This document shows, piece after piece, positions 53,381 to 63,724 of a DNA stretch of 64,000 nt. This DNA comes from Anaeromyxobacter oryzae (GTDB lineage Bacteria > Myxococcota > Myxococcia > Myxococcales > Anaeromyxobacteraceae): assembly GCF_023169945.1 (NCBI RefSeq), contig NZ_AP025591.1:6494501-6558500 (forward strand), written 5' to 3'. Under the pieces are notes generated by a model, which was not told the DNA's origin, searched no databases, and saw nothing but the letters and a program-made list of their open reading frames with translations. How positions within the stretch are numbered: the first letter of the stretch is position 1; every line of letters starts with the position of its first letter. A program made the translations under genes and the position numbers.

Positions 53381-54396
53381 CGGTTGACCCCGGGCCGCGC
53401 CGCCACGTCGAGCGCGAGGAGCGCATCGGCCATGGCCGCGAAGGCCTTGGCGGCCGGGACGTCCGGCCGCTCGACGAGAAGTGGCTTCCGCGCCCGGAGC
53501 GTCCGCCACATCGCGTCGTCGTAGTGGATGTACCCGAGATAATCCATCTCGAGCCCGAAGTACTTCCGCCACGCGGCGACGACCGCCTGGCCGATGTCCG
53601 CGTCCTGCGGCGTGCGGGCCTGGTTCACGACGAGCCGGGGCCGGAAGGTGGCGAGCTGCCGGGCGAGGTTCGCCCCGGCCTCCGGGTCGCGCTCCGTCAC
53701 CGTCGCGACGAGCTCCACCGGGCTCCGGAAGCTGCCGCTCTCCATCACGTTCCGCAGCAGCCCCTCGTATCCGTACACCTGCGCGACGTTCCTCATCCGG
53801 CGCCAGAACGCCGCCTTCACGAAGCGGTACGCGTTCTCGACGGCCGTCGGCTCCGGGACGAGCACGAGGACGCCGTGATCCGACACGAGGAAGAAGTCGA
53901 GGACGTTCGTGTGCGTGCCCGCGCCGAGATCGAGGATGGCGTAGTCCACGTCCATCTGCTGGACGTGACGGAGCAGCCGCATCTTCTGGGCGTAGCGGGG
54001 GTTCGCCGCGTCCAGGTGGTCGAGGGCGCCGGAGACGAGGCCGAGGTTCTCGATCCCCGTCGGGGTCACCACGTCCTCGATGCGGGCCACCTTCCGCTCG
54101 ATGAAGTCGGAGAGGGTCCGCTTCGGGACGTCGAGGCCGAGCGTCGTGTGAAGGTTCGCGCCGCCGAGGTCTGCGTCGACCAGGACGACCCGCTTCCCGC
54201 GCCGCGCGAGCTCGATGCCGAGGTTGGCGGAGATGAGGCTCTTCCCGATGCCGCCCTTCCCGCCGCCGATGGAGACGACCCGCCGTGCACGCGCCACGGT
54301 ACGGGCCGGCGCCGCCGGGCGGGCGGGCTGGCGCCGCGCCTCCGGCACGGTCCTCACGAGCTTGAGCGTCGGGACGTCGCCCATCGAGGTCGCCAT
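53377..54396 (-). CDS. MinD/ParA-like ATPase (FlhG-type)
   Basis: A 339-residue deviant-Walker ATPase: VVSIGGGKGGIGKSLISANLG (signature Lys pair), VVLVDADLGGANLHTTLGL, and DYAILDLGAGTHTNVLDFF. A helical C-terminal part (about 230-335, VTERDPEAGANLARQLATFRPRLVVNQART) matches FlhG/MinD-like proteins of delta-proteobacteria. Such ATPases place structures at the pole or regulate flagella or motility. No flagellar, par or min genes are beside it; the neighbours are an HNH protein and the J/HTH fusion, co-transcribed. Confidence 0.87.
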   Translation of the reverse strand: MATSMGDVPTLKLVRTVPEARRQPARPAAPARTVARARRVVSIGGGKGGIGKSLISANLGIELARRGKRVVLVDADLGGANLHTTLGLDVPKRTLSDFIERKVARIEDVVTPTGIENLGLVSGALDHLDAANPRYAQKMRLLRHVQQMDVDYAILDLGAGTHTNVLDFFLVSDHGVLVLVPEPTAVENAYRFVKAAFWRRMRNVAQVYGYEGLLRNVMESGSFRSPVELVATVTERDPEAGANLARQLATFRPRLVVNQARTPQDADIGQAVVAAWRKYFGLEMDYLGYIHYDDAMWRTLRARKPLLVERPDVPAAKAFAAMADALLALDVAARPGVNR

Positions 54397-54414
54397 CCTA
54401 GACCGAAGAGACCC

Positions 54415-55008
54415 CTAGTCCAAAAGCTCGGCGTTCCAGTATGCCGCATCCGCCAGCGACAGGAACGGCCGCCACTCGCGGTAGAAGGCGCGGCGCGTGG
54501 CGCTCCGGAACATCGGCGTCCAGCGCGGGCGCCCCGGAGCGTGGAGCAGGCGCATGCCCGCCTCCTCTGGAGTTCGCCCACCTTTCCGCAGGTTGCAGCG
54601 TATGCACGAGCAGACGACGTTCTCCCAGCTCGTCGAGCCCCCACGTGAACGCGGGATCACGTGGTCCAGGTTCAACTCGGAGCGGCGGAACTTCCTGCCG
54701 CAGTACTGGCAGGTGTTGTCGTCCCGTGCGTAGATATTGAACCGCGAGAACCGCACCCTCGTCCTGGGGAGGTGCTCGTAGGCCATCAGGACGATGACGC
54801 GTGGGATCCGGATGCGCCGGCCGACGGTCCCGATCGAGTCGTGCTCCGCCGCCGCGAGCGCCGCCCAGCTGTCGAAGTCGAACAGCTGGAACTGCTCGTC
54901 GATCGCCTTCGCCACCCCTTGATAGAGGAGCGTGAACGCACGACGCACCGACGTCACGTGGACCGGCTGGTAGACCCTGTTGAGTACGAGGACGCCGGTG
55001 TCGAGCAT
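54415..55008 (-). CDS. HNH endonuclease-family protein
   Basis: A 197-residue protein. The HNH motif is ARDDNTCQYCGRKF, ELNLDHVIPRSRGG and WENVVCSCIRCNLRKGGRTPEEAGM, with both CxxC zinc pairs and the catalytic His in LDHV. The 100-residue N-terminal part (MLDTGVLVLNRVYQPVHVTSVRRAF) is typical of a widespread housekeeping HNH family rather than phage or restriction enzymes. TATGAT lies 11 bases before ATG 55008. First gene of the HNH-MinD-J/HTH operon; 18 bases separate it from the ATPase gene. Confidence 0.88.
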   Translation of the reverse strand: MLDTGVLVLNRVYQPVHVTSVRRAFTLLYQGVAKAIDEQFQLFDFDSWAALAAAEHDSIGTVGRRIRIPRVIVLMAYEHLPRTRVRFSRFNIYARDDNTCQYCGRKFRRSELNLDHVIPRSRGGSTSWENVVCSCIRCNLRKGGRTPEEAGMRLLHAPGRPRWTPMFRSATRRAFYREWRPFLSLADAAYWNAELLD

Positions 55009-55095
55009 CGGACCCCTGGATCATAGAGCCACAGGTCATTCCTCGCACGTCGGGGGCTGGGCTCGCCGGCCCGCCCGTAGGACTCCTCCTGGAGA

Positions 55096-57435
55096 TCACG
55101 TCTTGCCGCCGCCGTGCCGGAACAGCCCGGGGGCGGAGGCCTCTTCCGGGCTCCCGTAGAGGAGGCGGTACGTCGCGTACGAGCGCAGCACGCGCTTCAC
55201 GTATCCCCGCGTCTCCTCGATCGGGATCTCCTCGACGAACTCGTCGACGTCGAGGCCGCCGCGCGTCTGGAGCCAGTGGCTCACCGCCCCCCCGCCGGCG
55301 TTGTACGCGGCGACCGCGAGCGCGACCGAGCCGTCGAACTGCCGGATCAGCGAGCCGAGGTACCGCGCACCGAGGCGGATGTTGAGCGACGCCTGCATGA
55401 GATCGTTCCGCGACGGCCGCCCGATCCTCAGCTCGCGCGCGACCGACTGCGCGGTGGGGAGCATGAGCTGGGTGAGGCCGATCGCGCCGGCCGGCGAGAT
55501 CACCCGCGGGTCGAGCGCGCTCTCCTCGCGCATGAGCGCCTGCACGAGGTCGACGGGGACGTTCGCGGGCGGCGCCCAGCGCTTCACGTCGTCGCGGTAC
55601 GCCGGCGGGAAGGCGATCCGCCAGACCCGGACGTTGTCGCCGGACGGCGGCTTCCGGAGCGCGGTGCGCGCGCGGACCCGGAGGAGTCCGTGGGCGGTGC
55701 GGTGATCGCCGGCGCGGTCGAGGAGGTCGGCGACGAGCAGCACCGGGTCGGCGGCGTCGCCGGCGCCGCGCAGCGCCGGGAGCGACGCGGCGAGCTCGTC
55801 CGCGGCGGCGTGGACGAGGCCGAGGCGCAGCAGCAGCAGCCCGGCGCGGAAGTGGGGGTCGGCCCGGAGCGGCCCGGCGTCGTAGGCCGCCTCGGCCGTG
55901 GCGGGGAGCGAGGCGGCCGCGGGCGGCGGCGGGGTCCTGCCGTTCGCGACGAGGCGCGCGCGGGCGAGCAGGCCGTAGTAGTCGGTCGGGTAGCGGACCG
56001 TGAGATCGGTCCAGATGGCGAACGCGGCGGAGCGCCCGCCCTCCCCGCGACCGGCGAGCAGCCGCGCCCGCCAGTACGCGGCGCGCGCGTGCTCGTACGG
56101 ATCACGCCCGTCCTTCTCTTCCTCGATGACGAGGAGCTGCGCGATCGCCTCGTCGACCTGGCCCGCCTGCTTCGAGAGCCACGCGAGCTTGAAGCGCGCG
56201 TCGTCGCGGTAGTCACCGCCGGCCTGGTCGCGCACGAGCGCGGAGAGCGCCTCGCGCGCCTCCGCGGTGCGGCCCGCGCGGGCGAGGATGTCGGCGGCGT
56301 AGAACAGCGCGTCGTCCGCGAAGGCGTGGTGCGGGAACTCGCGGGCGAGGCGGCGGTACAGGGAGACCGCCTCGTCCTTGTCCCCGGCGATGGAGGCAGC
56401 GCTCGCGAGCAGGTAGAGCGACCGGACCCGCAGGTCCGGGTCCGCGCACTGCTCCACGACCGGGCGGAGGGCAGCGATCGCCTGGGGGAAGCTCCGCTCC
56501 TTGCGGTACGCCCGGCCGAGCGCCGCGCGCGCCTTGCACGCGAACGGCGACGCCGCATCGGAGGCCTTCACCGCGTCGAGCAGCGGCTGGAGCAGCGCGA
56601 GCGCCTGCGCGTTCCGGTTCGCGTCGAGGAGCCGCTCGGCACGGTGGAGCACGGCGGCGGGCTCGGGCGGCGCTCCGTCGGCGCCGGGGAGCGCGCGGAG
56701 CGCGGTGAGGCAGTCCGTCGACTCGGGCGCGAGCGGGTGATCGCTCCAGCACGCGAGGAGGTCCCTCCGCGCGGTGGCCCGGTCCGGTGCCGCGCCGGAC
56801 GCGCGCAGGCGGCCGGCGAGGAGCAGCGCCGTCGCGGAGAGGTCGGGACGGGAGAGATCCGGGGGCGGCGGGGCGGCGAGGAGCGGCGCGAGGGCGTCGA
56901 GGGCCGCGGCGCGGTCTCCGATGCCCTGCGCGAGGCGCGCCCGCGCGAGCCGGGCGTCCGGCGCGAGGAGCGAGCCTTCCGGGATCGCCGCCCACGCCGC
57001 GAGCGCGTCCTTCGGGCGGCTCGCCGCGGCGAGCGCCTCGGCCCGGAGGAAGAGCACGCGGTCAGCGAGGTCCGGGAGCTCCGCCTCGAGCCCCTCGAGG
57101 GCGCCGAGCGCCTCGGCGGCGAGGGAGCGCTCGAGGAGGGCGAGGGCGCGGAGATACGCCGCCTCCGGGAGCGGGCTCCGCGCGAGCTTCGCCGCCGCCT
57201 CGTCGAAGTGGCCGGCGAGGTAGGCGGCCTTCCCGTCCGCACCCGGGCCGTCGGCGAGGAGCGGGGCGAGATCCGCGTCGCGGATCAGCGTCGAGGTCTC
57301 GCCGTCCGCGTGCGGCCTGGGCGGCGCGCCCGGACGGGCGGCGGTGGAGACCCGGGGCGACTCGGGGGTGGTGGCAGGCGCCGCGGCGGCGGCGAGCGGG
57401 ACGGCGAGGAGGACGACGAGACCTGCGGTGCGCAT
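55096..57435 (-). CDS. Slt70-like soluble lytic murein transglycosylase with TPR region
   Basis: A 779-residue periplasmic enzyme. Signal peptide (MRTAGLVVLLAVPLAAAAA), then about 550 residues of helical repeats (TPR/alpha-superhelix, as in Slt70), and a C-terminal SLT lysozyme-like domain. Catalytic Glu638 is in MREESALDPRVISPAGAIGLTQLM, with VAAYNAGGGAVSHW later. It cuts peptidoglycan glycan strands forming 1,6-anhydro ends. On the minus strand TTGACC at 57478-57473 could be a -35 element, with a poor -10. Single gene. Confidence 0.93.
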   Translation of the reverse strand: MRTAGLVVLLAVPLAAAAAPATTPESPRVSTAARPGAPPRPHADGETSTLIRDADLAPLLADGPGADGKAAYLAGHFDEAAAKLARSPLPEAAYLRALALLERSLAAEALGALEGLEAELPDLADRVLFLRAEALAAASRPKDALAAWAAIPEGSLLAPDARLARARLAQGIGDRAAALDALAPLLAAPPPPDLSRPDLSATALLLAGRLRASGAAPDRATARRDLLACWSDHPLAPESTDCLTALRALPGADGAPPEPAAVLHRAERLLDANRNAQALALLQPLLDAVKASDAASPFACKARAALGRAYRKERSFPQAIAALRPVVEQCADPDLRVRSLYLLASAASIAGDKDEAVSLYRRLAREFPHHAFADDALFYAADILARAGRTAEAREALSALVRDQAGGDYRDDARFKLAWLSKQAGQVDEAIAQLLVIEEEKDGRDPYEHARAAYWRARLLAGRGEGGRSAAFAIWTDLTVRYPTDYYGLLARARLVANGRTPPPPAAASLPATAEAAYDAGPLRADPHFRAGLLLLRLGLVHAAADELAASLPALRGAGDAADPVLLVADLLDRAGDHRTAHGLLRVRARTALRKPPSGDNVRVWRIAFPPAYRDDVKRWAPPANVPVDLVQALMREESALDPRVISPAGAIGLTQLMLPTAQSVARELRIGRPSRNDLMQASLNIRLGARYLGSLIRQFDGSVALAVAAYNAGGGAVSHWLQTRGGLDVDEFVEEIPIEETRGYVKRVLRSYATYRLLYGSPEEASAPGLFRHGGGKT

Positions 57436-57612
57436 CGGGACCGGCTGGAGAGTGGGGGGTGGCGCCGGGCAAGGTCAAGCCCGCCCGCTCGGCGGGGAGG
57501 CCCCCGCCCGAGCCCGCCCGGAGGAACCGGTGGGCGGCTGCCCCGATTCCCGGCCCGGGTGGCGCGCTACCGCTGCGGTGCCCGGCCGGAAAACGGTTTA
57601 GGATCGCGCCCG

Positions 57613-59856
57613 GTGGACATCCGGACCCAGGCGGCGCTCCTCGCCGCGATCGTGACGCTGGCCCTTTCGGCTGCCGCGCTCCTGCGCGACAACCGGCCGC
57701 GCGTCTTCACGCTGTTCGCCCTCTTCGCGGCGGACCTGTTCCTCTTCTCCCTCGCCGTCTTCTTCCTCCGGTGGTCCGAGGCGTTCGGCGTCATGTGGTG
57801 GGAGCGGCTCGCGGTCGCCTCGGGAGCGCTCGTCCCGGCCGCGGCCCTCGCCTTCTTCCTGGAGTTCCTGGGCGTCGCCCGCCGCCCCGCGCGGCGGGCG
57901 CGGAACACGATGCTCGCCGGCTCGCTCACGGGCCTCGTCGTCGCCGTCACGCCGCTCGTGAACCTGAAGCCCGCGAAGCTGCTCGTCGCGGTCTACGTGA
58001 TCGGCGGGCTCGCTGCCGTGCTCTCCACCCTCTGGGGGAAGATGCACGCGTCGCAGACCAAGGTCGACCGCGCGCGGCTGCAGTACCTGTTCATCGGCGC
58101 GCTCATCGCGGTGTCGCTCTCGACGCTCGACATGATGCCCCGGTTCGGCCTGCCCTATCCCGCCGAGGGCCTCGGCTCGATCAGCCTCACGATCTTCATG
58201 TTCTTCCTGTCGCAGACCCTGCAGCGGCACCGGCTGCTCGATCTGCACGAGTTCCTCGGGAAGATCGTGGTCGTGACCGCGCTCGGGCTCGTGCTCGTCG
58301 CGATCTACGGCGGGCTCGTGTCCTGGGTCGGTGACCGCCCGGAGCTGTTCTACTTCAACACCGTCGTCGCCTCGTTCGTGATCCTGTCGCTCTTCGAGCC
58401 GATGCGGGAGCGCGTGGAGGAGTGGGTCGTCGCGACGCTCTTCCACGAGCGCTATGAGCTCGTCCGGCGCCTCGAGGCGCTCCGCGACCGGACCGGCAAC
58501 GTCATCGACCCGGCGGGGCTCGCGGCGGTGGTGCTCGACGGGCTCGTCGAGACGCGGCGCGTGACCCACTGCGCGCTGTGGCTGCTCGCGGACGACCGCC
58601 CCGGGTACCGGCTCCTCGACTTCCGCGGCCCGCCGCCCGTGCCGTTCCTCGAGCCCGCGACGGCGCGCGCCCTCCTCGCCGCGGCGTCCTCCGGGCAGAA
58701 GGCGATCCTCCTCGAGAACATCGACCGGCGGGTATCGGAGCTCCGGGCCCTGCTCCCCGCCGGGCCGGCCGACGGCGGCCCGGCGCGCGGCGCGCCCGCG
58801 GCGATCGCGGAGGAGCTGAAGCGCCTCTCGGACGCCCGCGGCGTCATGGCGGCGATGAAGGCGGGCATCACGATGCCGCTCCTCGCCGGGGATCGCGTGG
58901 TCGGGTTCCTCGCGTGCTGGGACGAGCGCGTGCCGGAGGCGTTCGCGTCCGACGAGATCGCCGCGCTCCTCGAGGTGGCGGACCGCTGCGCCCTCGTGAT
59001 CGAGAACTCCAAGCTCTACCAGCAGATGAAGGAGCGCGATCGCCTCGCCGCGATCGGAGAGATGTCCGCCGGCCTGGCCCACGAGATCCGGAACCCGCTC
59101 GCCGCCATCAAGGGCGCGATCCAGTACCTGGATCCGATGAAGCTGCCCGAGGACGACCGCGAGTTCCTCGAGATCATGATCGAGGAGGTGAACCGCCTGA
59201 ACGGCGTGGTCACCCAGTTCCTCGACTACTCGCGCCCGCTCAAGCCGGCGCTGGCGCCGACCGACGTGAACGAGGTCCTCCAGAAGACATTCCGGCTGCT
59301 GCAGCCCGAGGTGCCGGAGGGGGTCGCGGTGGACGTCGACCTCGCCGACTGGGTGCCCCGGGTCCACGCGGACGCCGAGCAGCTGAAGCAGGTCTTCCTG
59401 AACCTCGCCCTGAACGCGTTCCAGGCGATGCCGCGCGGTGGGCGGCTCGTGGTCTCGACCCGCGTGGCGCGCGACGAGCTCGCGTTCTGGCGGGAGGGGG
59501 CGCGTCGCTCCGACATCGTGGAGATCCGGTTCCAGGACACCGGACCCGGCATCCCCGAGGAGGCGCGCGAGTCGATCTTCGTGCCCTTCTACACCACGAA
59601 GGAGAAGGGCACCGGCCTCGGCCTCGCGATCTGCCAGCGCATCGTGAAGGCGCACGCGGGCTCGATCGTCGTGAGGTCCTCGCCCACCGACGGCGCCGAG
59701 TTCCTCGTGTCGCTCCCCGGCCTGCACGAGGAGCGGCCGCCCGGGGTCGCGCGCCCGCCCGTCGACGAGGAGGAGAAGGCGCGCGCCCGCGAGCGCCGCC
59801 GCGCGCGCGCCGAGGCGCGCCTCCGCCGCCGCCGGAAGAAGAAGCGCCAGGCTTGA
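57613..59856 (+). CDS. membrane sensor histidine kinase with GAF domain
   Basis: A 747-residue kinase. About seven membrane helices over residues 5-255 form the sensor (possibly of the 7TM/histidine-kinase N-terminal type), then a GAF-like domain (about 300-450), a HisKA domain with phospho-acceptor His490 in GLAHEIRNPLAAIKGA, and an ATPase domain with N box FLNLALNAFQAM, G1 QDTGPGIP and G2 GTGLGLAICQRI. Ends in a basic Arg/Lys tail. GTG 57613 has TAGGAT eight bases before it and no Shine-Dalgarno sequence. The NtrC-type regulator 41 bases downstream is its partner. Confidence 0.93.
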   Translation: MDIRTQAALLAAIVTLALSAAALLRDNRPRVFTLFALFAADLFLFSLAVFFLRWSEAFGVMWWERLAVASGALVPAAALAFFLEFLGVARRPARRARNTMLAGSLTGLVVAVTPLVNLKPAKLLVAVYVIGGLAAVLSTLWGKMHASQTKVDRARLQYLFIGALIAVSLSTLDMMPRFGLPYPAEGLGSISLTIFMFFLSQTLQRHRLLDLHEFLGKIVVVTALGLVLVAIYGGLVSWVGDRPELFYFNTVVASFVILSLFEPMRERVEEWVVATLFHERYELVRRLEALRDRTGNVIDPAGLAAVVLDGLVETRRVTHCALWLLADDRPGYRLLDFRGPPPVPFLEPATARALLAAASSGQKAILLENIDRRVSELRALLPAGPADGGPARGAPAAIAEELKRLSDARGVMAAMKAGITMPLLAGDRVVGFLACWDERVPEAFASDEIAALLEVADRCALVIENSKLYQQMKERDRLAAIGEMSAGLAHEIRNPLAAIKGAIQYLDPMKLPEDDREFLEIMIEEVNRLNGVVTQFLDYSRPLKPALAPTDVNEVLQKTFRLLQPEVPEGVAVDVDLADWVPRVHADAEQLKQVFLNLALNAFQAMPRGGRLVVSTRVARDELAFWREGARRSDIVEIRFQDTGPGIPEEARESIFVPFYTTKEKGTGLGLAICQRIVKAHAGSIVVRSSPTDGAEFLVSLPGLHEERPPGVARPPVDEEEKARARERRRARAEARLRRRRKKKRQA

Positions 59857-59897
59857 GCGGGTGCCCGAACGGCGCGCCGTCGTGCTAAGGAACCCTC

Positions 59898-61310
<1,413 letters not shown>

Positions 61311-61395
61311 GACGGCGGACGGGGGCGGCGAGCACCCGACTCGACCGGTCGTCCGATCGCACCTACGCGGGCCTACCTGGCAGGGGGTCGTTCCC

Positions 61396-61424
61396 TTGAC
61401 CGATCGGGGGGCCACTGCTAGCGT
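61396..61424 (+). promoter_or_regulatory. promoter of the outer-membrane protein gene at 61479
   Basis: TTGACC (61396-61401), a 17-base spacer and TAGCGT (61419-61424), with a leader of about 48 bases. I looked for a -24/-12 sigma-54 promoter and saw none. Confidence 0.5.
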
Positions 61425-61478
61425 CGGCCCGTTCCTTTTCCCGCGTTTTCGCACCCTTCGCCCACATCGGAGGAGAGC

Positions 61479-62828
61479 ATGGGGCGGCTTCGCCAGGGCC
61501 TGACCACCGCGTTCCTGTTCGCAGCGCTGACCGGCCCGGCCGGGGCGGCCGAGATGACGCGGCTTCAGAGCGCGGAGCCCGGCGACCCGTTCGCGCTCCA
61601 GTTCTCGATCCGGTGGGATCGGGAGCAGGAGCGAGCGACGATCTCCCGCGAGCAGGCGTACGCGCCCACGCCGGCGCAGGGCGACCTCACCGAGCTCCGC
61701 TACTCGCGCGTGAAGAACGACCTCGTGACGCGCGCGGCCCTCGCGCTCTACACGGACCTCGAGCTGCACGTCGAGGTCCCCTACTCGCTCGGCGACGACG
61801 CCGCGTGGCGGTTCGGCTCGCGGAACGGGATCCCCGTGAACGCCTCGACGTCGAGCATCGCGCAGAACGGCGTCGACGCCATGGGCCGGCCGTGCGTCGC
61901 GGCGCCCTGCTCCCTCTTCCCGGTCGGCAGCGAGGAGAACACCGTCTTCCACGGCGGCAACCTCGGCGATCTCCGCGCCGGCCTTGCGTGGGGCATCTTC
62001 AACGACCAGCGGGACGACACGAAGCCGTACTGGCTCGTCGGCCTCGACGTCACCTTCCCGACGGCGCCCCTCTACGACCCCGCCGAGAACCGCGGCTCGA
62101 ACTGGCAGTCGCCGCACGCGGTCGAGGCGAAGCGCGGCGCGAGCGGCGAGAAGGTCTGGCGGTACGATCTCTACACGGCGCTCTCCCGGCGGTTCGGCGT
62201 GGTCGATCCGTACTTCAAGGCACACGTCACCGCCGTCCTGCCCTCGTCCTCCACCTACTCGAACTGCGATCACGTGGCCGAGCTCGCGAACCCGACGAAC
62301 GGGGCGCCGGCGCAGATGACGCTCGCGGCCGTCACGAACTGCGCAGATCCGCGGTGGAAGGACGACGCGAAGGCGAAGCTGCCGTTCGTGGCCGGCCTCA
62401 CCTTCGGGACCGAGCTCGTGCCGTTCGAGGACACGAAGGAGGACCAGAAGGTCACCTTCGACTTCCGGGTCTGGGCCGACTACACGTCGAGCAGCCGCTT
62501 CTACAACGAGCTCACCGACGCCTCGGGGAAGCTGCACGACACGGAGGCGTACCTCACGATGGGCGCGTACATGGGGCTCTACCTGCGCGCGTCGCGCTGG
62601 GTGTCGCTCCAGGCGACCGCCTCGCTCGCGACCCGGAGCTCCCACTGGCTCTCGGGCGAGTCGCTCGGGAAGGGCGGCCAGCCCCCCTCCGGCGACCTGT
62701 CCGGCGCGACCCCGAATCCCGACCTGAACCCGAACTTCGACTGGCGCTACGACGCGCCGGGCAACCGGTTCCGGATCTCGGAGGTGTCGGTGTTCTCTCT
62801 CGGCGTCGCGGGCGTGTTGACGTTCTAG
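61479..62828 (+). CDS. outer-membrane beta-barrel protein
   Basis: A 449-residue exported protein. Signal peptide 1-23 (LTTAFLFAALTGPAGAA), then long amphipathic strands (FALQFSIRWDREQERA, LYTDLELHVEVPYSLG, RAGLAWGIF, PYWLVGLDVTFP, MGLYLRASRWVSLQA) and a C-terminal Phe (GVAGVLTF), typical of barrel substrates of BAM. Two Cys pairs (RPCVAAPC and CDH...NC) in loops. GGAGGAG precedes ATG 61479. Length and strand number suggest 14-18 strands, a porin or transporter; no family recognised. Confidence 0.75.
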   Translation: MGRLRQGLTTAFLFAALTGPAGAAEMTRLQSAEPGDPFALQFSIRWDREQERATISREQAYAPTPAQGDLTELRYSRVKNDLVTRAALALYTDLELHVEVPYSLGDDAAWRFGSRNGIPVNASTSSIAQNGVDAMGRPCVAAPCSLFPVGSEENTVFHGGNLGDLRAGLAWGIFNDQRDDTKPYWLVGLDVTFPTAPLYDPAENRGSNWQSPHAVEAKRGASGEKVWRYDLYTALSRRFGVVDPYFKAHVTAVLPSSSTYSNCDHVAELANPTNGAPAQMTLAAVTNCADPRWKDDAKAKLPFVAGLTFGTELVPFEDTKEDQKVTFDFRVWADYTSSSRFYNELTDASGKLHDTEAYLTMGAYMGLYLRASRWVSLQATASLATRSSHWLSGESLGKGGQPPSGDLSGATPNPDLNPNFDWRYDAPGNRFRISEVSVFSLGVAGVLTF

Positions 62829-62832
62829 CGCT

Positions 62833-63720
62833 TCACCGCCCCCGCAGCTTCTCCACGAGATCGTAGACGTCCGCGCGCTTGAGCCCCCGCGCCCGCGCGA
62901 CCTCCTTCGCGATCGCCGACGGCCCCTCCCCCGCCGCGATGCGCCGGCGCAGCTCGTCCTCGAGCGGCTCCGCGTCCGCCGTCGCGGGCGGCGGCGCGCC
63001 GGCGGGCGGCCCGGAGACGACCAGCGTCACCTCGCCCCGGACCTCGCCGGAGAACCGCTCCGCGAGCGCGGACAGCGGTGCGCGCGCGAGCTCCTCGTGG
63101 AGCTTCGTGAGCTCGCGCGCGACGAGCGCCGGCCGATCGCCCAGCGCCGCCGCGAGGTCGAGGAGGGTCTCGCGGGTCCGGTTCCCCGCCTCGTAGAGCA
63201 CGATCGTGCACGGCGCCGCGGCGAGCCAGGCCAGGGCCTCGGCGCGCCCGCCGCCCTTGCGCGGCAGGAACCCGGCGAAGACGAAGCGGTCGGCCGCGAA
63301 CCCGGAGGCGGCGAGCGCCGCGAGCCCCGCGCTCGGGCCCGGCACCGGCACGACCCGCGCGCCCGCGTCCCAGGCCGCCGCGACGAGGGCGGCGCCTGGA
63401 TCCGAGACGCCGGGCGTCCCGGCGTCCGTGCAGAGCGCCACCGCCTCGCCGGCGCGGAGCCGCGCGACGAGCGGCTCGAGCCGGCCACGCTCGTCGAACG
63501 CGGGCAGCGACACGAGCGCGGGCGCGGGCGCGCCGAGGTGCGCGTAGAGCTTGAGCGTCCGCCGGGTGTCCTCCGCCGCGACCGCCCGCACCGTCCGGAG
63601 CACCTCCGCGGCGCGAGGCGAGAGGTCCGAGAGATTCCCGATCGGCGTGGCGAGGACGTACAGCGTCCCCTCCCCGCTCGCGCCGCGCGACTCCCGCGCG
63701 CCCTTTCCGCCGTCGCTCAT
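62833..63720 (-). CDS. rsmI: 16S rRNA (cytidine-1402-2′-O)-methyltransferase RsmI
   Basis: A 295-residue tetrapyrrole-methylase-fold enzyme. Signature stretches: YVLATPIGNLSDLSPRA, VAAEDTRRTLKL, LCTDAGTPGVSDPGAALV, VPGPSAGLAALAASG and FAGFLPRKG; the C-terminal part ends in a helical RsmI tail (AIAKEVARARGLKRADVYDLVEKL). It methylates the 2′-OH of C1402 in the ribosomal P site. Five bases from yraN on the same strand, the usual arrangement in many bacteria. Confidence 0.96.
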   Translation of the reverse strand: MSDGGKGARESRGASGEGTLYVLATPIGNLSDLSPRAAEVLRTVRAVAAEDTRRTLKLYAHLGAPAPALVSLPAFDERGRLEPLVARLRAGEAVALCTDAGTPGVSDPGAALVAAAWDAGARVVPVPGPSAGLAALAASGFAADRFVFAGFLPRKGGGRAEALAWLAAAPCTIVLYEAGNRTRETLLDLAAALGDRPALVARELTKLHEELARAPLSALAERFSGEVRGEVTLVVSGPPAGAPPPATADAEPLEDELRRRIAAGEGPSAIAKEVARARGLKRADVYDLVEKLRGR

Positions 63721-63724
63721 CGAC

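Noticed and set aside
55114..57612. A plus-strand extension upstream of the histidine kinase, giving over 1500 residues
   Set aside because: It runs antisense through the lytic transglycosylase gene and shows no domain; the kinase begins at GTG 57613 with its first membrane helix.
61311..61478. A sigma-54 promoter for the outer-membrane gene after the NtrC-type regulator
   Set aside because: TGGCAG occurs, but no GC pair at the right distance; a TTGACC-N17-TAGCGT promoter explains the gap better.
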